64,000 nt of DNA, taken from positions 62,546,501-62,610,500 of the forward strand of contig CM060899.1 of NCBI GenBank assembly GCA_030762935.1, read 5' to 3'. This DNA comes from Hymenopus coronatus. Lineage: Eukaryota > Arthropoda > Insecta > Mantodea > Hymenopodidae. The position numbers were made by a program, and so were the translations under genes. Position 1 is the first letter of the stretch; each line of letters starts with the position of its first letter. Positions 10,248-21,586 of this stretch are shown here, one piece after another. Below the pieces are notes generated by a model. It was not told where the DNA came from and searched no databases. It was given only the letters and a program-made list of their open reading frames with translations.

Positions 10248-11360
10248 ATGGCTGAGTTTACCGTTGTTGTGCTTTGTTATTTTGATGTCAAGGAATGGCA
10301 AACTACGATTCTTCTCTACCTCCATTGTGAATTGGATCTGTGGCCGGCGACTGTTTAAGTGTGCTAGGAAGTCCCGTAGAGTCCTTTCCATGAGACCAGA
10401 TGACAAACGTATCGTTCACATATCTGAAGAAATGGGACGGCTTCAGAAGTGCCGTGTCAAGAATCTCATGTTCCAGGTGTTCCATGTAGAAATTGGATAT
10501 CGCCGACGAGAGTGGGGAGCCCATTGCAACACCGTCGACTTGTTCGTAGTATGGGTTATTCATTAAGAAATACGTAGAAGACGGTGTGTGTTGGAAAAGC
10601 TCTGTGATATCAATAGGAAAGTTCTTCGAAAGAAGTTGGATGGTTTCCTCGAGCGGCACCCGTGTGAACAGTGAAACTTCGTCGAAACTGACGAGTATGT
10701 CGGATGCTGCGACGTTGATGTTCTTTAGAGTTTGAACAAATTCAGCTGAGTTCTTCATATGTTGTTGGCACTGGCCGATCAAAGGTTGTAATATTTTAGC
10801 TAGCTGGGTTTCTAGCTGATGGCTGGGACTTCCCCTGGCGACTATTATCGGCCGTAGTGGGACCTCGGGATTGTGGATCTTGGGAAGTCCGTACAATATC
10901 GTGGTCTGGAATCTGAAGGGGTGACCGAACGTTGAATATCTTTAGGTAGGCTGGATTTCTTATCACCTGGGCGGTTCGTCTCTCTATTGTCCTGGTGGGG
11001 TCCTTATGGAGTATTTTGTATGCCGGATCGTCTAGCAGCTGATGAACCTTTTTATTGTAGTCATTTGTGGTGAGCAAGACGGTCACGTTGCCCTTGTCTG
11101 CTGGTAGATTCACTAAGTTGTTTTGGCGAAGTTTCTTCAGCGCCATACTTTCTCCACGCCTGATATTGGATTGTGGAAGCGAGGTTCTCATGGCGGCCTG
11201 GCTATTATCATACATACTTCCTCTGTACTGTCCACGGTGATGTCTTGTATGGAGGCTTCAACCCCGCTGATAATGTCTGCTCCCGAAACGTTGGTGCTTC
11301 ACCATATCTACACCTACCTGGAAGCCCGAGAGAACTTCGAAGAATAAGAAAATTGCTTAC

Positions 11361-12015
11361 ATACCAACAAAGCTGCAAGTCCTTGCTTATTCTTCGGCCA
11401 GTCTCTTTACAGACAGCAAAAGGCGAAGATAGGAAACCGGATTCCTGTGCCCAGGTCTGTTAAGTGTGTTACCGTGCAGCTATATGACTTGCTTATATTC
11501 TCTTTCCACTGTCTCAACAGACTCGAACCAAACAATTGTAACAATGCATATCTATTCCACCTAACTGTCAAGAACACTCACTAGTCATTGGATGTTGTGG
11601 TTGAATAACTTCTGTGATATCCGTTTTAACACGTACATTTATCTGAATATTTTGGAAGATAACTGCCAAATTTGCATTATCCATACTGTATGAATTAAAT
11701 ATATTACACAACGAAACTATACAGTGGCACAGCCAGAAATGCTGCTACGGAGTAATGCTTCTTTATTTACGACTCACCTTTGAAATCGGCCATTGTCATT
11801 ATTTTATTTAATGATTGACAAAATTTAGATAAGTTACAAGTTAAGATTTCCTTATTTCATTTTATAATGTGTTGAACTAATTATTATTATCTCTCAATGA
11901 TCTATAAGACTAACTGGAGCGTTCTGTTTCAGTCATCAAGTAATTTATAACACTCATAGAACATTGTTGTTTTTAGAAAAGTTTTATTCTTCGTGTGCTT
12001 TCAGATACATATTTT
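11361..12015. other. No recognisable feature
   Basis: AT-rich stretch between the Penelope-like element and the first complete R1 copy. No domain-bearing ORF and no repeat similarity was seen. Confidence 0.5.
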
Positions 12016-12995
12016 TACTTTCTCTACACGTACTATGTACCTAGTGTATAGAGAAGCTAGGTATTGTAAGGCACCCAAAAATGCATACCGAGATTTCATC
12101 GAAAATGCATGCTTTGGGTCCCCTGAAAAAATGGAAAAAGGTCCGTATGTGTTTGTGGACAGCATAGTTAAAAAACGAAAAGATCGTTAAAAATCAAACT
12201 TGGTATTTAAGTTTGGTATTTTCCAAGGATGCGACACGAAGATTTTCAAGAAGATCCCCCTTTACATGGAACATTTTTCGAAAATTTTGATTTTCTCAAA
12301 AATGGCTCAAACGATTTTGGTTAAAATACCTTATGTTTAAGATATTTTTATGATAAACGACATGTACCTATATATTTGGATTTTCTAGGAATAGAATGAA
12401 GACCTGTTCATTCTGTATGACTTTTACATAACTGGCTAACCGTAAGAGACATACAAAAACATACTACACAAAAAATGTAGTTTTCATAAAAGCACACAAT
12501 TTATGTCATATACATTTTTTTTGTAGAGTTAACCGTTTTCGAGATTTTCCGGATTATTGATTTCAATTTTAAGTCACTTAAACTTTTCTCGTTTCTTATT
12601 TGTTTACTCCTGGCAAGCAAAGAGATTGGAATTTCAATTGTTTCACATATCGACCAGCTTTTAAAGGACGAGTCTATCGCTTTAGCCTGTGCATTTTCTA
12701 CTTCCCTTCCAGTTACAAAGGAACTAGTAACAAGACTAACTCTTTTAATGGTTATCTTAATCAACATGATGTAGATAACAGATTATTGCTTTGAATAAAA
12801 GGTTTGTTTGCCATAAAGCTAGAGATCATATGAATGGAACATATTAGATTTTCCCCTTTTACTTACAAGGGACCAAGTAATGAGGAACATTTCTGCTAAT
12901 ATTTATGTCGATTATCATGAAGTAGATAGAAGTATAAACTTTTTGTTACAGAGGTGTACAGAAAGTCAAGTGAATGGATCACATCAGATTTTTTT
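12016..12995 (+). repeat. R1 repeat with duplicated 3' end
   Basis: Starts TACTTTCTCTACACG with the palindrome. It reaches a first 3' terminus near 12834-12855 (GAATGGAACATATTAGATTTT), then a second partial 3' segment of about 140 bp (from CCCTTTTACTTACAAGGG) ends at CACATCAGATTTTTTT. The repeated terminus lengthens it to about 980 bp. Confidence 0.85.
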
Positions 12996-13223
12996 AAGTG
13001 GTGTATTTTATTTTCTTTGGTGAGCAGTAGGCGGACGAGAAAACTCTTTCTCCTTCCATTCCCCCGGGCTTAGCTTCCCTTAAATTAGCGGCCTAGAAAA
13101 AATGTGCACATTGCATATACATAACTTGGCCTGGCTTTCCCTTGATCAAAAACGGTGAAATGGGGTCTTAAGCTTAAATATTAAATATATAGTGCATTTT
13201 TGAACCCTGCTTAACATAATTTT

Positions 13224-14080
13224 TACTTTCTCTATACACACTATGTACATAGTGTATAGACTAGGTATTGCACTCAACCAAAAAATTTTGATACCGAGAT
13301 TTCACTGGAAATAAATGTTTTAGGGTCCCCTGTATCCAACAAAAGTATTTTCAGAAAAATGTCCGTGTGTGTGTCCGTGTGTCTGTGAACACGATAACTC
13401 AAAAACGAAAAGTCGGTAAAATACCAAACTTGGTATTTAAATTTAGTATCTTCCAGGGATGCGATACGAAGATTTTGAGAAAAATCCCCCCACCCCAAAC
13501 TACCCTTTACATTGAACATTTTTCGAAAATTTTGATTTTCTAAAAAATGGCTCTAACGATTTTGATTAAAATATCATATATTAAAGATATTTACCTGACA
13601 AATAAAATGTATATTTTGAATTTTCTGGGAATAGCCTCTGAAGACGACTTTATTCTGGATGAATTTTGCATAACTACTAAACCGTAAGAGATGGTCAAAA
13701 ACTTATTACACAAAAAATGTAGAGCACGTTAAAACACACAATTTATGTTATATACATTTTTTTTTCGTGGAGTTGATCGTTTTTGAGATATTCGTTTTTC
13801 TTGGTTTCAGCTTTGAAAAACACACTTTTCTCATACAGGAATGTGTCAACTCCTGTCCACACAAACAAAGGAACATCAGTCACATAGCAACCAGCTTTTG
13901 GCTTTCACTTTAACCTATGGTACTCCCTTATTTCTCTTTTACTTACAATAAAGCAAGAAATAAGACTATTTCTGCTAAGTTTTCTCCATTAGCATGAAAT
14001 AAATAAAAGATAAGCTTATTAACAATAATTTGTTGCAGAGATGTAGAGAAAGTCATATGAATGGAACACATCAGATTTTT
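13224..14080 (+). repeat. R1 repeat, near-complete reference copy (857 bp)
   Basis: 5' end TACTTTCTCTATAC, then a palindrome around ACTATGTACATAGT that folds as TCTCTATAC...GTATAGA. Next come ATACCGAGATTTCAC, a TGTGTGTGTCCGTGTGTCTG block at 13362, AACTCAAAAACGAAAAGTCGG, and a long AT-rich body with AATTTTCTGGGAATAGCC. The 3' end is TAGAGAAAGTCATATGAATGG followed by CACATCAGATTTTT. TAGAGAAAGT is the inverse of the 5' ACTTTCTCTA. ATRTGaatggaaCACAT can form a terminal hairpin. No protein is encoded; ORFs inside are short and not conserved between copies. Proposed class: non-autonomous Helentron-like element. Confidence 0.9.
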
Positions 14081-14257
14081 ACAATTATAACATCTTATAT
14101 AGCTGTAATGTCTGGAACACATATTAGAACGGCATTTAAGTTTAATTAAGGCAAATGCCGCTTGAGTCTCAGCATTTGAGCTGACTAGAACGCGAATAGC
14201 TCGAGTTTAGAAACAATCTATTATTAAAATAAGAACTGAAGCTTTCCTGGCGACGTG

Positions 14258-14409
14258 TTAATTCAAAATCTTCTCGGGCTTCTAGCCAGGTAAAAACTTG
14301 GCTTGACACCAACGTTTCGAAGAAGTGCATCTTCCTCGTCTTCAGGGTGAAACGTTGGTGTCAAGCCAAGTTTTTACCTGACTAGAAGCCCGAGAAGATT
14401 TTGAATTAA
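14258..14409. repeat. Inverted repeat, 61-bp arms, Penelope-terminal type
   Basis: Left arm 14258-14318 and right arm 14349-14409 are inverse copies with only about two mismatches, around a 30-nt spacer. The arms include TCTCGGGCTTCTAGCCAGG and CACCAACGTTTC, the same blocks as the Penelope termini at 5.6 and 11.3 kb. On the minus strand the spacer reads CCCTGAAGA...GAAACGTTGG, a hammerhead-like core. Flank GCTTTCCTGGCGACGTGTTA also matches the 5.6-kb copy. Confidence 0.8.
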
Positions 14410-15240
14410 TCTATTATTGTCAGAATACATATAAGTCGGAAAGGGAATACATTTTAAAATACATTACTATAATAAAAACCTTCTCTCAAGGTTTAGACTT
14501 TCTTAATATTCGGGACCATCCTTCTAGCATCCCTTAGTCTGTCACCCTCTCGATGACAACCTTAAACTACCCTACTTACGCCTCCCGCGTCGTCACCCCA
14601 AGTAGAAGACGAAGCTTCTACAAATAGGGTATTTGTTTGAAGGCAGCTTTTCAACGAACGTATCGTCATATTGGATGGCAGGCGCCGGTTTTGGAAGCGT
14701 GACGATATTTATGTGATGTAGCACGACATATTAGTAGCTTTCTAATTCATCTTCTGCTTTTTCCCTTCTTTGAGTGAACTGTCACAGGTCACTTTTTGTT
14801 TAAATTCTATTGTATCTCCTCTGTTATAACATGGATAATTTTACATGACCAGAACTTACCACATGCATCTTGCTGCTGCTGGCATGATGGCTGGACCTCA
14901 AAAGCGTTTGAGACACGTTGTGTTGTGCAACTAGCTGAATCTCTAACAATTGCTGTAAAACTACATTAATTATTTTGTTTTTTCTTATAATAAAGACAAA
15001 TTTCTAACGTATTCCACTGTTCACACATGACACTGCTCTGCATTATTTTGTAGAGTAAATGGATCAAAGTCTATTCAAGATAATTAAATTGAAATTTTGG
15101 AGAAAAAATAACCTCTAAGTATCATTTCGGATCTACATGGCGTTAGCATATTAACTTTATGGAGAAAATGGTAATATATTTTAATTAAAAGATATTGTAA
15201 TTAAGAAACTCCAACGGAGAGGGGCAGAGAATCAAAGAAA
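14410..15240. other. No recognisable feature
   Basis: Mixed-composition sequence with no ORF and no repeat family seen elsewhere in the window. Confidence 0.5.
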
Positions 15241-15249
15241 ACATTAACA

Positions 15250-17945
15250 AATAGTGACAATTTCAACTCTTCGTGCCCTTGGCTATAGACTAGTGGTAGC
15301 CGTACCGCAGTATGGCGATAAGGCCAGGAAAGTACTTAAGGAACCAGTGAAAATAGTGGAGTTCAAGTCTTTGCTCATTGATATATAATCTAGGGCAAAA
15401 CGGATGGCTAAAGGTTTACAAGAGAAAATGGCGAGAGTTTGGGGCAGACTTTAAGTTAGGCACAACCAGCGCGAAGCCATTATTATTATCATACTGTGGA
15501 CCATAGGTGTAATTTGGTTCATAGTTGGGTTTATTCCACGTAATTCTTTGAATAGAGTGGAGTAAAAAGTGCCTCAAGTGTCGGTTTTAGAACATTTTTC
15601 AGAGTGATGTTGATAACAGGAATTTTAGGCCTCTGTGGGACGAGGAATTCGAGAGAGAAAACTCAATTTAAATTCTTCGATAAACGTAGATATTTTTTGT
15701 GAGAAGGGCAGTATCGGGTACCGTCTAGGGTGGGCATTATCTTGTTGTGAAATATGAGAGTCTGAGCCAGAGTTAGGCCTGGTGGAAGTCTTGATGGCAG
15801 ACTTAAAGTTTTACGTCGGAGAGAAAGGCCCCAATTTGCAAACTTTCTTTAGGACTAGTATGGAAAGCTCAAAGAACAATCATGTTCCAAACAGTGTCGA
15901 GTGACTGGCGGAGTTAAAAACAACACAACGTAGTCCAGCTTAGTGAGGATGCTCATTTAGTATGCGCGAATTAGAAAAGTGAGGTCGGCAGATAAAGCTT
16001 TTAAAAGATTCAGGCCCCGAATGCAATCAACTTTGAACAGGTTAATATGGTGTATTCAGGGCATCTTGCTGTCAAAGTACATGCCTTGTATTCGAGTTGT
16101 GTTTACTACTGGGAACTGGTAGATGGCAATGTGCAATGCAGGTGTTTGTATAGGTTTTCTCCGCCTTGGGAGAGCAATATTTTGACATTTTTGCGGAGAA
16201 AAATTAAGGCCGGCTATTTGACTTCAGTCAGTCCCTGTGATACATCGTTGCCGAGATCAACACTTTATGACGAAATACCACTAGCTCTCACACGCATTCG
16301 TCGATGTTGTAGTTAGTTGATAAATGTAAGCATACCTTCTGTATTGTCTTTAAAGAGTGTTTGGATGTTATGAGCACACTATATCGCAGGCTTTTGCAAT
16401 GTAGAGATTTACAGTGGGTGTGTGGTGGTGGTTAGCAAAGGCGTCGCAAATTTTAGATTCTAGTACTGACAAGGTTTCAAGGTTTGACCGATATTGGCGG
16501 AAGCCACTTGTAGGCCATTAAGAAATCTGTTGCACTCCAGAAACCATCGAGCGAGTGTTCCATTGTCTGGGAAAGCACTGTGTTGCACAGATATAACTAA
16601 ATGGTCGAAGTAGATATAATAAGCCATTCTAAGGCAGTTTCTTAATTAGTGCATAGGGAATGTTGTCACATCCGGTGCTTTTACTGGAATAAAGATTTAT
16701 ATCAGTTGACAGTACATCCTTTGTTAGGTTTTGAAGCAGATGGGGAGGTGAAATATTAGGGCAGTATAGCGTCGTGATCGGTAAAACTGGACATAGTAGA
16801 GAATCCAGATGCAAGAGTATCTGCAATAGCCTGAGGTCCAATGAAGATATCATCAGAGGGTGTTGTTCGAGGATGAAATATCACAGATGTCCGACTTGTG
16901 TCACATCTCAGCTTGTGGAGTTTTGTTAGTAAGGGAGAAGACAAAGACCAACAAAGAGTCCCTTTTACTGCGTTTAATTTCATGACACACAGCAGCACGA
17001 AGACGATGGAATTCAGATTTTTTAGCTGCGTTAGCATTTCGCTTATATTATAGCTAAATAACTCCTTGGTACTTTTTATTCCACCGTTGAACGCTCCAGT
17101 GATAGTTACCACTTCTAGTGGTAGGTATAGCATTCTCTACAGTCTTAATTATGTGGTAGCAAGTTTCAAAACGATTTCATCTATGTCTATTTGTGGAAGC
17201 AATTCTGGAAGTGGAATGTGTCGCAAAACATTTATTAAAGCTCCAAATGGCTTTGTTGAACTTCCAAGAGGAACAACTCATTTGTAAAGGAAGAATAAGT
17301 TTTGAAATAATGGTGATTGGGAAGTGGTCGCTACCCTGAGGTGCTGAATGAACAAATCATTGAAATAAAGGCGCTATCAATAGAGATCTACGCAGCTGTA
17401 GCTGTTATGATAAATAGTAAAAATCAGAGTTTCAAACATTTTACCACTTGGTCGAGTTTATCAAGCTCCACACTTGATTGTGGCTTTTATATTGCCTAGT
17501 AACATAAATGGTTTGCGGTGTTTAGCAATCAGTGCAGAAAGAATAGGGAGATCAACAGTAATGCTGCTCAGGAGATAAACATTCAAATGCACATCTATGT
17601 TGTTGAAAGAACGGAGATAGTCAGAATGTCTTTGAGCTACATAATCTTCATTGAAGTTAGTATCTTGTAAACAAATAATAACAGGATTGTGAGAGTGCAA
17701 AAATATCTGTAAATATTCGATGTGCAGATGAAAACTATTGATATTCAATAGCAGAAGCTGAAATCGTTCATTATTATGAAAGAGGCCCATACCCCTCAAT
17801 AGCGTATATAGGATGTGCTGTTTGGTACATTAGAGTCTCTGTTCTTCCCATGATTTCTTCAGCAGTCAAGAGTGCAATGTTTGATGACATTGCCTGTAAG
17901 GTGAGAGTAGATCTTACGAAGCGTCTCAACTATGACCCGCAATTA
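15250..17945 (-). pseudogene. Decayed LINE, endonuclease and RT portion
   Basis: On the minus strand, 17799-17461 reads as an APE endonuclease start (LLLLNINSFHLHIEYLQIFL, then VIICLQDTNFNED, matching the N- and E-containing EN motifs). 16853-16629 reads as the pre-RT region (SSKSTGCDNIPYALIKKL, cf. the LINE 'KAPGPDGIP' region). Short pieces continue to about 15300. Frames are broken every 200-300 bp. The upstream part of the same LINE continues beyond the mariner at 19278. Confidence 0.65.
17944..17945. repeat. TA target duplication, mariner left side
   Basis: TA dinucleotide abutting the left terminal inverted repeat, as expected for mariner integration. The matching TA is at 19278-19279. 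Confidence 0.85.
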
Positions 17946-17971
17946 CGAGGTACGTCCAGAAAGTAAGCTCC
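17946..17971 (+). repeat. Mariner left terminal inverted repeat
   Basis: 26 bp, starting CGAGGTACGTCC. Pairs with 19252-19277 with one C/T difference at the 23rd position. Confidence 0.95.
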
Positions 17972-18107
17972 ATTTCAATTTATCTCCGCTGCAGTGCTGC
18001 GATCGCAGTTCCGCATATGCGTGATAGACGCTCTGTATCAAGGAGAAGAAACGTGTGCCATTTTGAGATCGCTGTCAGCCACATACGCTTTGTTGTGCTT
18101 GTTTACA

Positions 18108-19178
18108 ATGTCGGTGTTGATTGAAAATCCCGCCGCTTGTGAAATCAGATCTGTGATTCGTTTTCTGAATGCTAGGAAAGTGAAACCAATTGAAATTTAT
18201 CGGCAAATTTGCGAAGTTTACGGACAAAATGCGATGAGTGATTCAATGGTGAGAAGATGGGTCCGACCGTTCAATGAAGGACGTAGTGAAGTGCACGATG
18301 AAGAACGAAGTGGGCGTCCATCTTTGGTTACAGAAGAACTGGTTCACGCGATTGATGACAAGATCCAGGAAAACAGCAAGTTTACAATTAGTGCTCTTGC
18401 TATGGAATTTCCACAAAGCTCACGATCACTAATTCATGAAATTGTTACCGAAAAACTGAAATTTCGTAAACTTTGCTCACGTTGGGTACCAAAGATTCTT
18501 ACTGAGCAACACAAAACAAAACGGATGGGAAGTGCACTTCAGTTTTTAACCCGTTATGATGAAGACGGCGAAGAATTTCTGACACAGATAGTCACTGGAG
18601 ATGAGACTTGGGTTTCTTACGACACCCCTGAAAGTAATCGGCAATCAATGGAATGGAGGCACACTTCATCCCCAGTAAAGGTTAAGCCGAAACAAATCTT
18701 GACACCTCGAAAAATGATGTGCACAGTGTTCTGGGACTGGAAAGGCATCTTACTCATTGATTTCTTACCCCGTGGTCAAACAATCAAAGCAGATGTTTAT
18801 TGCGAGACACTTAGGAAATTGCGCCGCGCAATACAGAATAAACGCAGAGGATTGCTGTCAAAAGGTGTTGTTTTCCTTCACGACAACGCACGACCACACA
18901 CTGCAAATGTGATGAAAAACCTTCTACAGGGATTTGGCTGGGACGTGTTTGGCCATCCTCCGTACAGCCCTGACCTCGCTCCTAGCGACTTTCATCTGTT
19001 CTTACATCTCAAGTATTTCCTTGGCGGTCAACACTTCAACAATGACGAAGAGCTGAAAGAAAATGTTTCCAACTTTTTGAAGACACAGGCGGCAAACTTC
19101 TATGAAGAAGGTATACAAAAACTTGTGCCACGCTATGACAAATGCCTGCAAAATTTCGGCAGTTATGTGGAAAAGTAG
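18108..19178 (+). CDS. Mariner transposase, intact (DD34D)
   Basis: 356 aa from ATG 18108 (the open frame extends upstream to 17994 but mariner homology starts about here) to TAG 19176. N-terminal helix-turn-helix region at residues 1-120. Linker motif WVPKILT at 126-132, the counterpart of the mariner WVPHEL signature. Catalytic Asp165 in TGDETW, Asp259 in HDNARPH and Asp294 in YSPDLAPSDFHLF. There are 34 residues between the second and third Asp, the canonical DD34D spacing. C-terminal YDKCLQNFGSYVEK. The enzyme cuts and pastes the element at TA sites in the nucleus. No stop, frameshift or catalytic substitution is visible. Length is normal for the family (about 340-360). Confidence 0.95.
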   Translation: MSVLIENPAACEIRSVIRFLNARKVKPIEIYRQICEVYGQNAMSDSMVRRWVRPFNEGRSEVHDEERSGRPSLVTEELVHAIDDKIQENSKFTISALAMEFPQSSRSLIHEIVTEKLKFRKLCSRWVPKILTEQHKTKRMGSALQFLTRYDEDGEEFLTQIVTGDETWVSYDTPESNRQSMEWRHTSSPVKVKPKQILTPRKMMCTVFWDWKGILLIDFLPRGQTIKADVYCETLRKLRRAIQNKRRGLLSKGVVFLHDNARPHTANVMKNLLQGFGWDVFGHPPYSPDLAPSDFHLFLHLKYFLGGQHFNNDEELKENVSNFLKTQAANFYEEGIQKLVPRYDKCLQNFGSYVEK

Positions 19179-19251
19179 TTTAAGAATTGTAGAATTTTGT
19201 CTAATAAATAATTATTCTGTATCTGCACACAATTTAATTTTATTACCAAAC

Positions 19252-19277
19252 GGAACTTACTTTCTGGACGTACCTCG
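19252..19277 (-). repeat. Mariner right terminal inverted repeat
   Basis: 26 bp ending GGACGTACCTCG. One mismatch to the left repeat. Followed by the TA duplication at 19278-19279. Confidence 0.95.
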
Positions 19278-20060
19278 TAGAAGTATAAGTAAAGCTGTTC
19301 TGGTGACATCATTAGAGCGGTAGGTGTTACCATAAAACCTATAAAGCTGGGGGAAGGTGAAAACAAATGCGTTTGATGTAAAATCCACGAGCAACAGAAG
19401 AGAAATACCGATAATATCTAATGCTTTGGGCTTTTTAGCTAGGGAAGTAGTTCTGTGCTTTTGAACACTGCCCTCATTAGTCAATTCATCTTTTGTTTTG
19501 TGAGACACGTCAGAATCAGAAACGGCATGCCACACGGAATTTTTGGCCGCGACTCTACTGGTAGAGAAAAGTGGACTTTTTGGGTGAACAGGAGCAGTTA
19601 GAGATTGACCGTTCACTTGTTTTGCTGAAATATTCAGGCGCTTCAACGCTGCATTACTAGAAGGAGCAGTAGAAGTTGCAGGATCCAGTATCATTCAACA
19701 ATGGAGTCGCAAATCGTGACTGTACTAAATCCGTGACGATATTGGCTCCATCTTTTGACACGGGAGTATCACTGGGGACAATTCTTTTGTTAAGAGAGAA
19801 GGAAAACCTTCAGTATTGGAATCAGTATTGGTTGAGATTGGCTGATCAATAACTTGGTGAGATATTGGGTGCCAAGTGATCCTCCATCTTACATATGAAG
19901 CACATAACAGTGTCAGAGCAAATCATAAACCCAGCGGGAAGTGCGCTAATAGTAAAACTCAAAGCTATCTGGAAGCTTCTCAAGGCCTTCAGGTTGGACA
20001 TACAGTTGGCGCCGGAAACTCAGAATGTGGGAGTATCCTGGGGTGTTAAATCCTGATAGA
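19278..20060 (-). pseudogene. Decayed LINE, ORF1 portion
   Basis: The minus-strand reading contains MCFICKMEDHLA near 19900, which resembles a retroelement CCHC knuckle (C-x2-C-x4-H). It is followed by an open stretch 19694-19257 (Ser/Thr/Lys-rich, then hydrophobic). It lies upstream, in the same orientation, of the endonuclease/RT fragments at 15.25-17.95 kb. I infer one LINE split by the mariner. Confidence 0.5.
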
Positions 20061-20443
20061 ATGTGTGTTGTCGCAGAGATTAGGTTAATACCAAAGAGCC
20101 TCTGAGCACGTTTTAACACAGTTTGGAATAAGTGGGCATACCTTCAAGAGTATGATCCAGCTTGGTTTAGCTACCTGTGGCCGGAAGGCCAAGGTAGCGT
20201 TGTCAGCTTTAATCTTTGGATGTTGGGTACAGAGCGCTCCAACTTGTTTTTGTTAATTAAATAGATGCATATTTGGATACAAACCAAATCTGAGAAGAAT
20301 CAGTGAGCTCGCCAATCGCATAAATATACCTTTGAAAGGGATACCAGCATGTGATTCAATCACAGTGGCCTGATTATGGGTTGATCCACTTTTAGCAATT
20401 GATTAGTAATCATGAGTTAAGTTAACTGATTGAGATGACATTT
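20061..20443. other. Probable extension of the decayed LINE; nothing else seen
   Basis: No motif I can place. It may be the 5' part of the LINE above. No ORF. Confidence 0.35.
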
Positions 20444-20564
<121 letters not shown>

Positions 20565-21586
20565 TGTTGTAAAAATACAAACAGTCCGAGTCGAATCCGA
20601 CCCAGGCACGCGAACATCCTTCTAATAATGTTTAATTTCACTCTATCACAAGAAAAAAACTAACTTACACACTATGATATTCTCAAATATTACAGGTTAT
20701 ATCGACAATTCAGCTCAACTATTAAAGCGCCAATGGAATGACCGAGATTAGGCAATTTCCACCAATCGCGGTCATCTGACTGCAGCGATATTATCGAAAC
20801 ATCTTATCGCGGCTGATATTCATTTCTTTGAAATCTTGTCGAACCTGACCTTCGCTTGTTTAATCTCTTGTCTTGGTTATTAGTAACAAGGTGTCAATCC
20901 AGGCAGCCAACCTTCACTTTTAATATCTGCTAGTTCCACAATTGTACTTTCAATTAATTCAGTTATGCTTATTTAACATTTTATCCAGTTCATAATGTAT
21001 TTAGATAAAAAAAAGGAGTGAAAATAATCATTATTTGTATTTCTTATGTATGAGATGAGTGCAATAACCTCAAATAAAATAAGGATTGTTTCCATTTCGT
21101 GTATTACTTATTAAAAACTGAAATAAAATAATTGTTCCCTATTTTTATTGTTGCTATCGATATTCGTACTTTAGGTGTATATACGGTCGGCCATGTCATA
21201 ATTAAGGAGGCAATGAAGAAAGAGAGAGAGAGAAAAAAAACATTTGGTAAGTAAACCAGGTTCGAATGCGTTATCTACCGTTTGATAACTAACGTTAAGT
21301 ATTACAATCATAACCTGATAAATTCTCTCTTCCTATATAATAGTCTATTTCGCTGAATTGTCTTATCAAACTCGTGTTTTCATCTTTTAGGACAATTGAC
21401 TTCCGTCGCTTCGCTCCGGTCGTGAATTATCGACAAGATGAAAACGCTCATGGCATTGCTTATGATAAACTTGTTACAATCTTCCAAGGCCCACTCTAAT
21501 CTAGTTTACTATTGTTTTAGTCTTAAGATGGAACTTTGGGTTGCGGTTTAAAATATCCAGATTATTCACCTTGGCGATTTAGGGAA
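20565..21586. other. No recognisable feature
   Basis: AT-rich with a short purine run near 21218-21240. No domain-bearing ORF and no repeat match. Confidence 0.5.

Larger units (their letters stand above)
9240..11215 (-). pseudogene. Penelope RT plus GIY-YIG polyprotein, frameshifted
   Basis: The coding frame is split into at least five minus-strand pieces. 11215-10796 holds the N-terminal part with LPADKGNVTVLL. 10896-10303 holds the RT with MGSPLSSAISNFYMEHLE and the catalytic box, here FRYVNDTFVIW. The usual YVDD Asp is replaced by Asn, so the copy is catalytically dead as well as frameshifted. 10406-10250 is the post-RT segment (SLPFLDIKI). 9914-9640 is the linker. 9863-9310 is the endonuclease with GVPYIGQTGRTIATRIKEH (the GIY-YIG core appears as VYR...YIGQTGR), the CxC pair in IPCECG and the DLAGHCFENDH motif. 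Family assignment is confident. Confidence 0.85.
9205..11360 (-). mobile_element. Penelope-like element, decayed, with nested SINE
   Basis: Minus-strand order is a terminal block with the GAAACGTTGG signature (11240-11350), reverse transcriptase (about 11215-10250), GIY-YIG endonuclease (about 9700-9330) and a poly-A tail (T-run at 9210-9232 on +). This is the canonical Penelope layout, an RT related to telomerase fused to a GIY-YIG nuclease. An S1 SINE interrupts it at 9928-10233. Confidence 0.85.
17946..19277 (+). mobile_element. Complete mariner element (1332 bp)
   Basis: Bounded by 26-bp terminal inverted repeats (17946-17971 and 19252-19277) that differ at one position. The ends read CGAGGTACGTCCAGAAAGTA inward. 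It is flanked by TA duplications and contains one intact transposase ORF. It interrupts a decayed minus-strand LINE. Intact ORF, near-perfect ends and a preserved TA pair mark it as a young insertion. Confidence 0.95.

Noticed and set aside
17994..18107. N-terminal extension of the mariner transposase to 17994
   Set aside because: The extra 38 codons begin without ATG and overlap element leader sequence. Homology and length fit the ATG at 18108.
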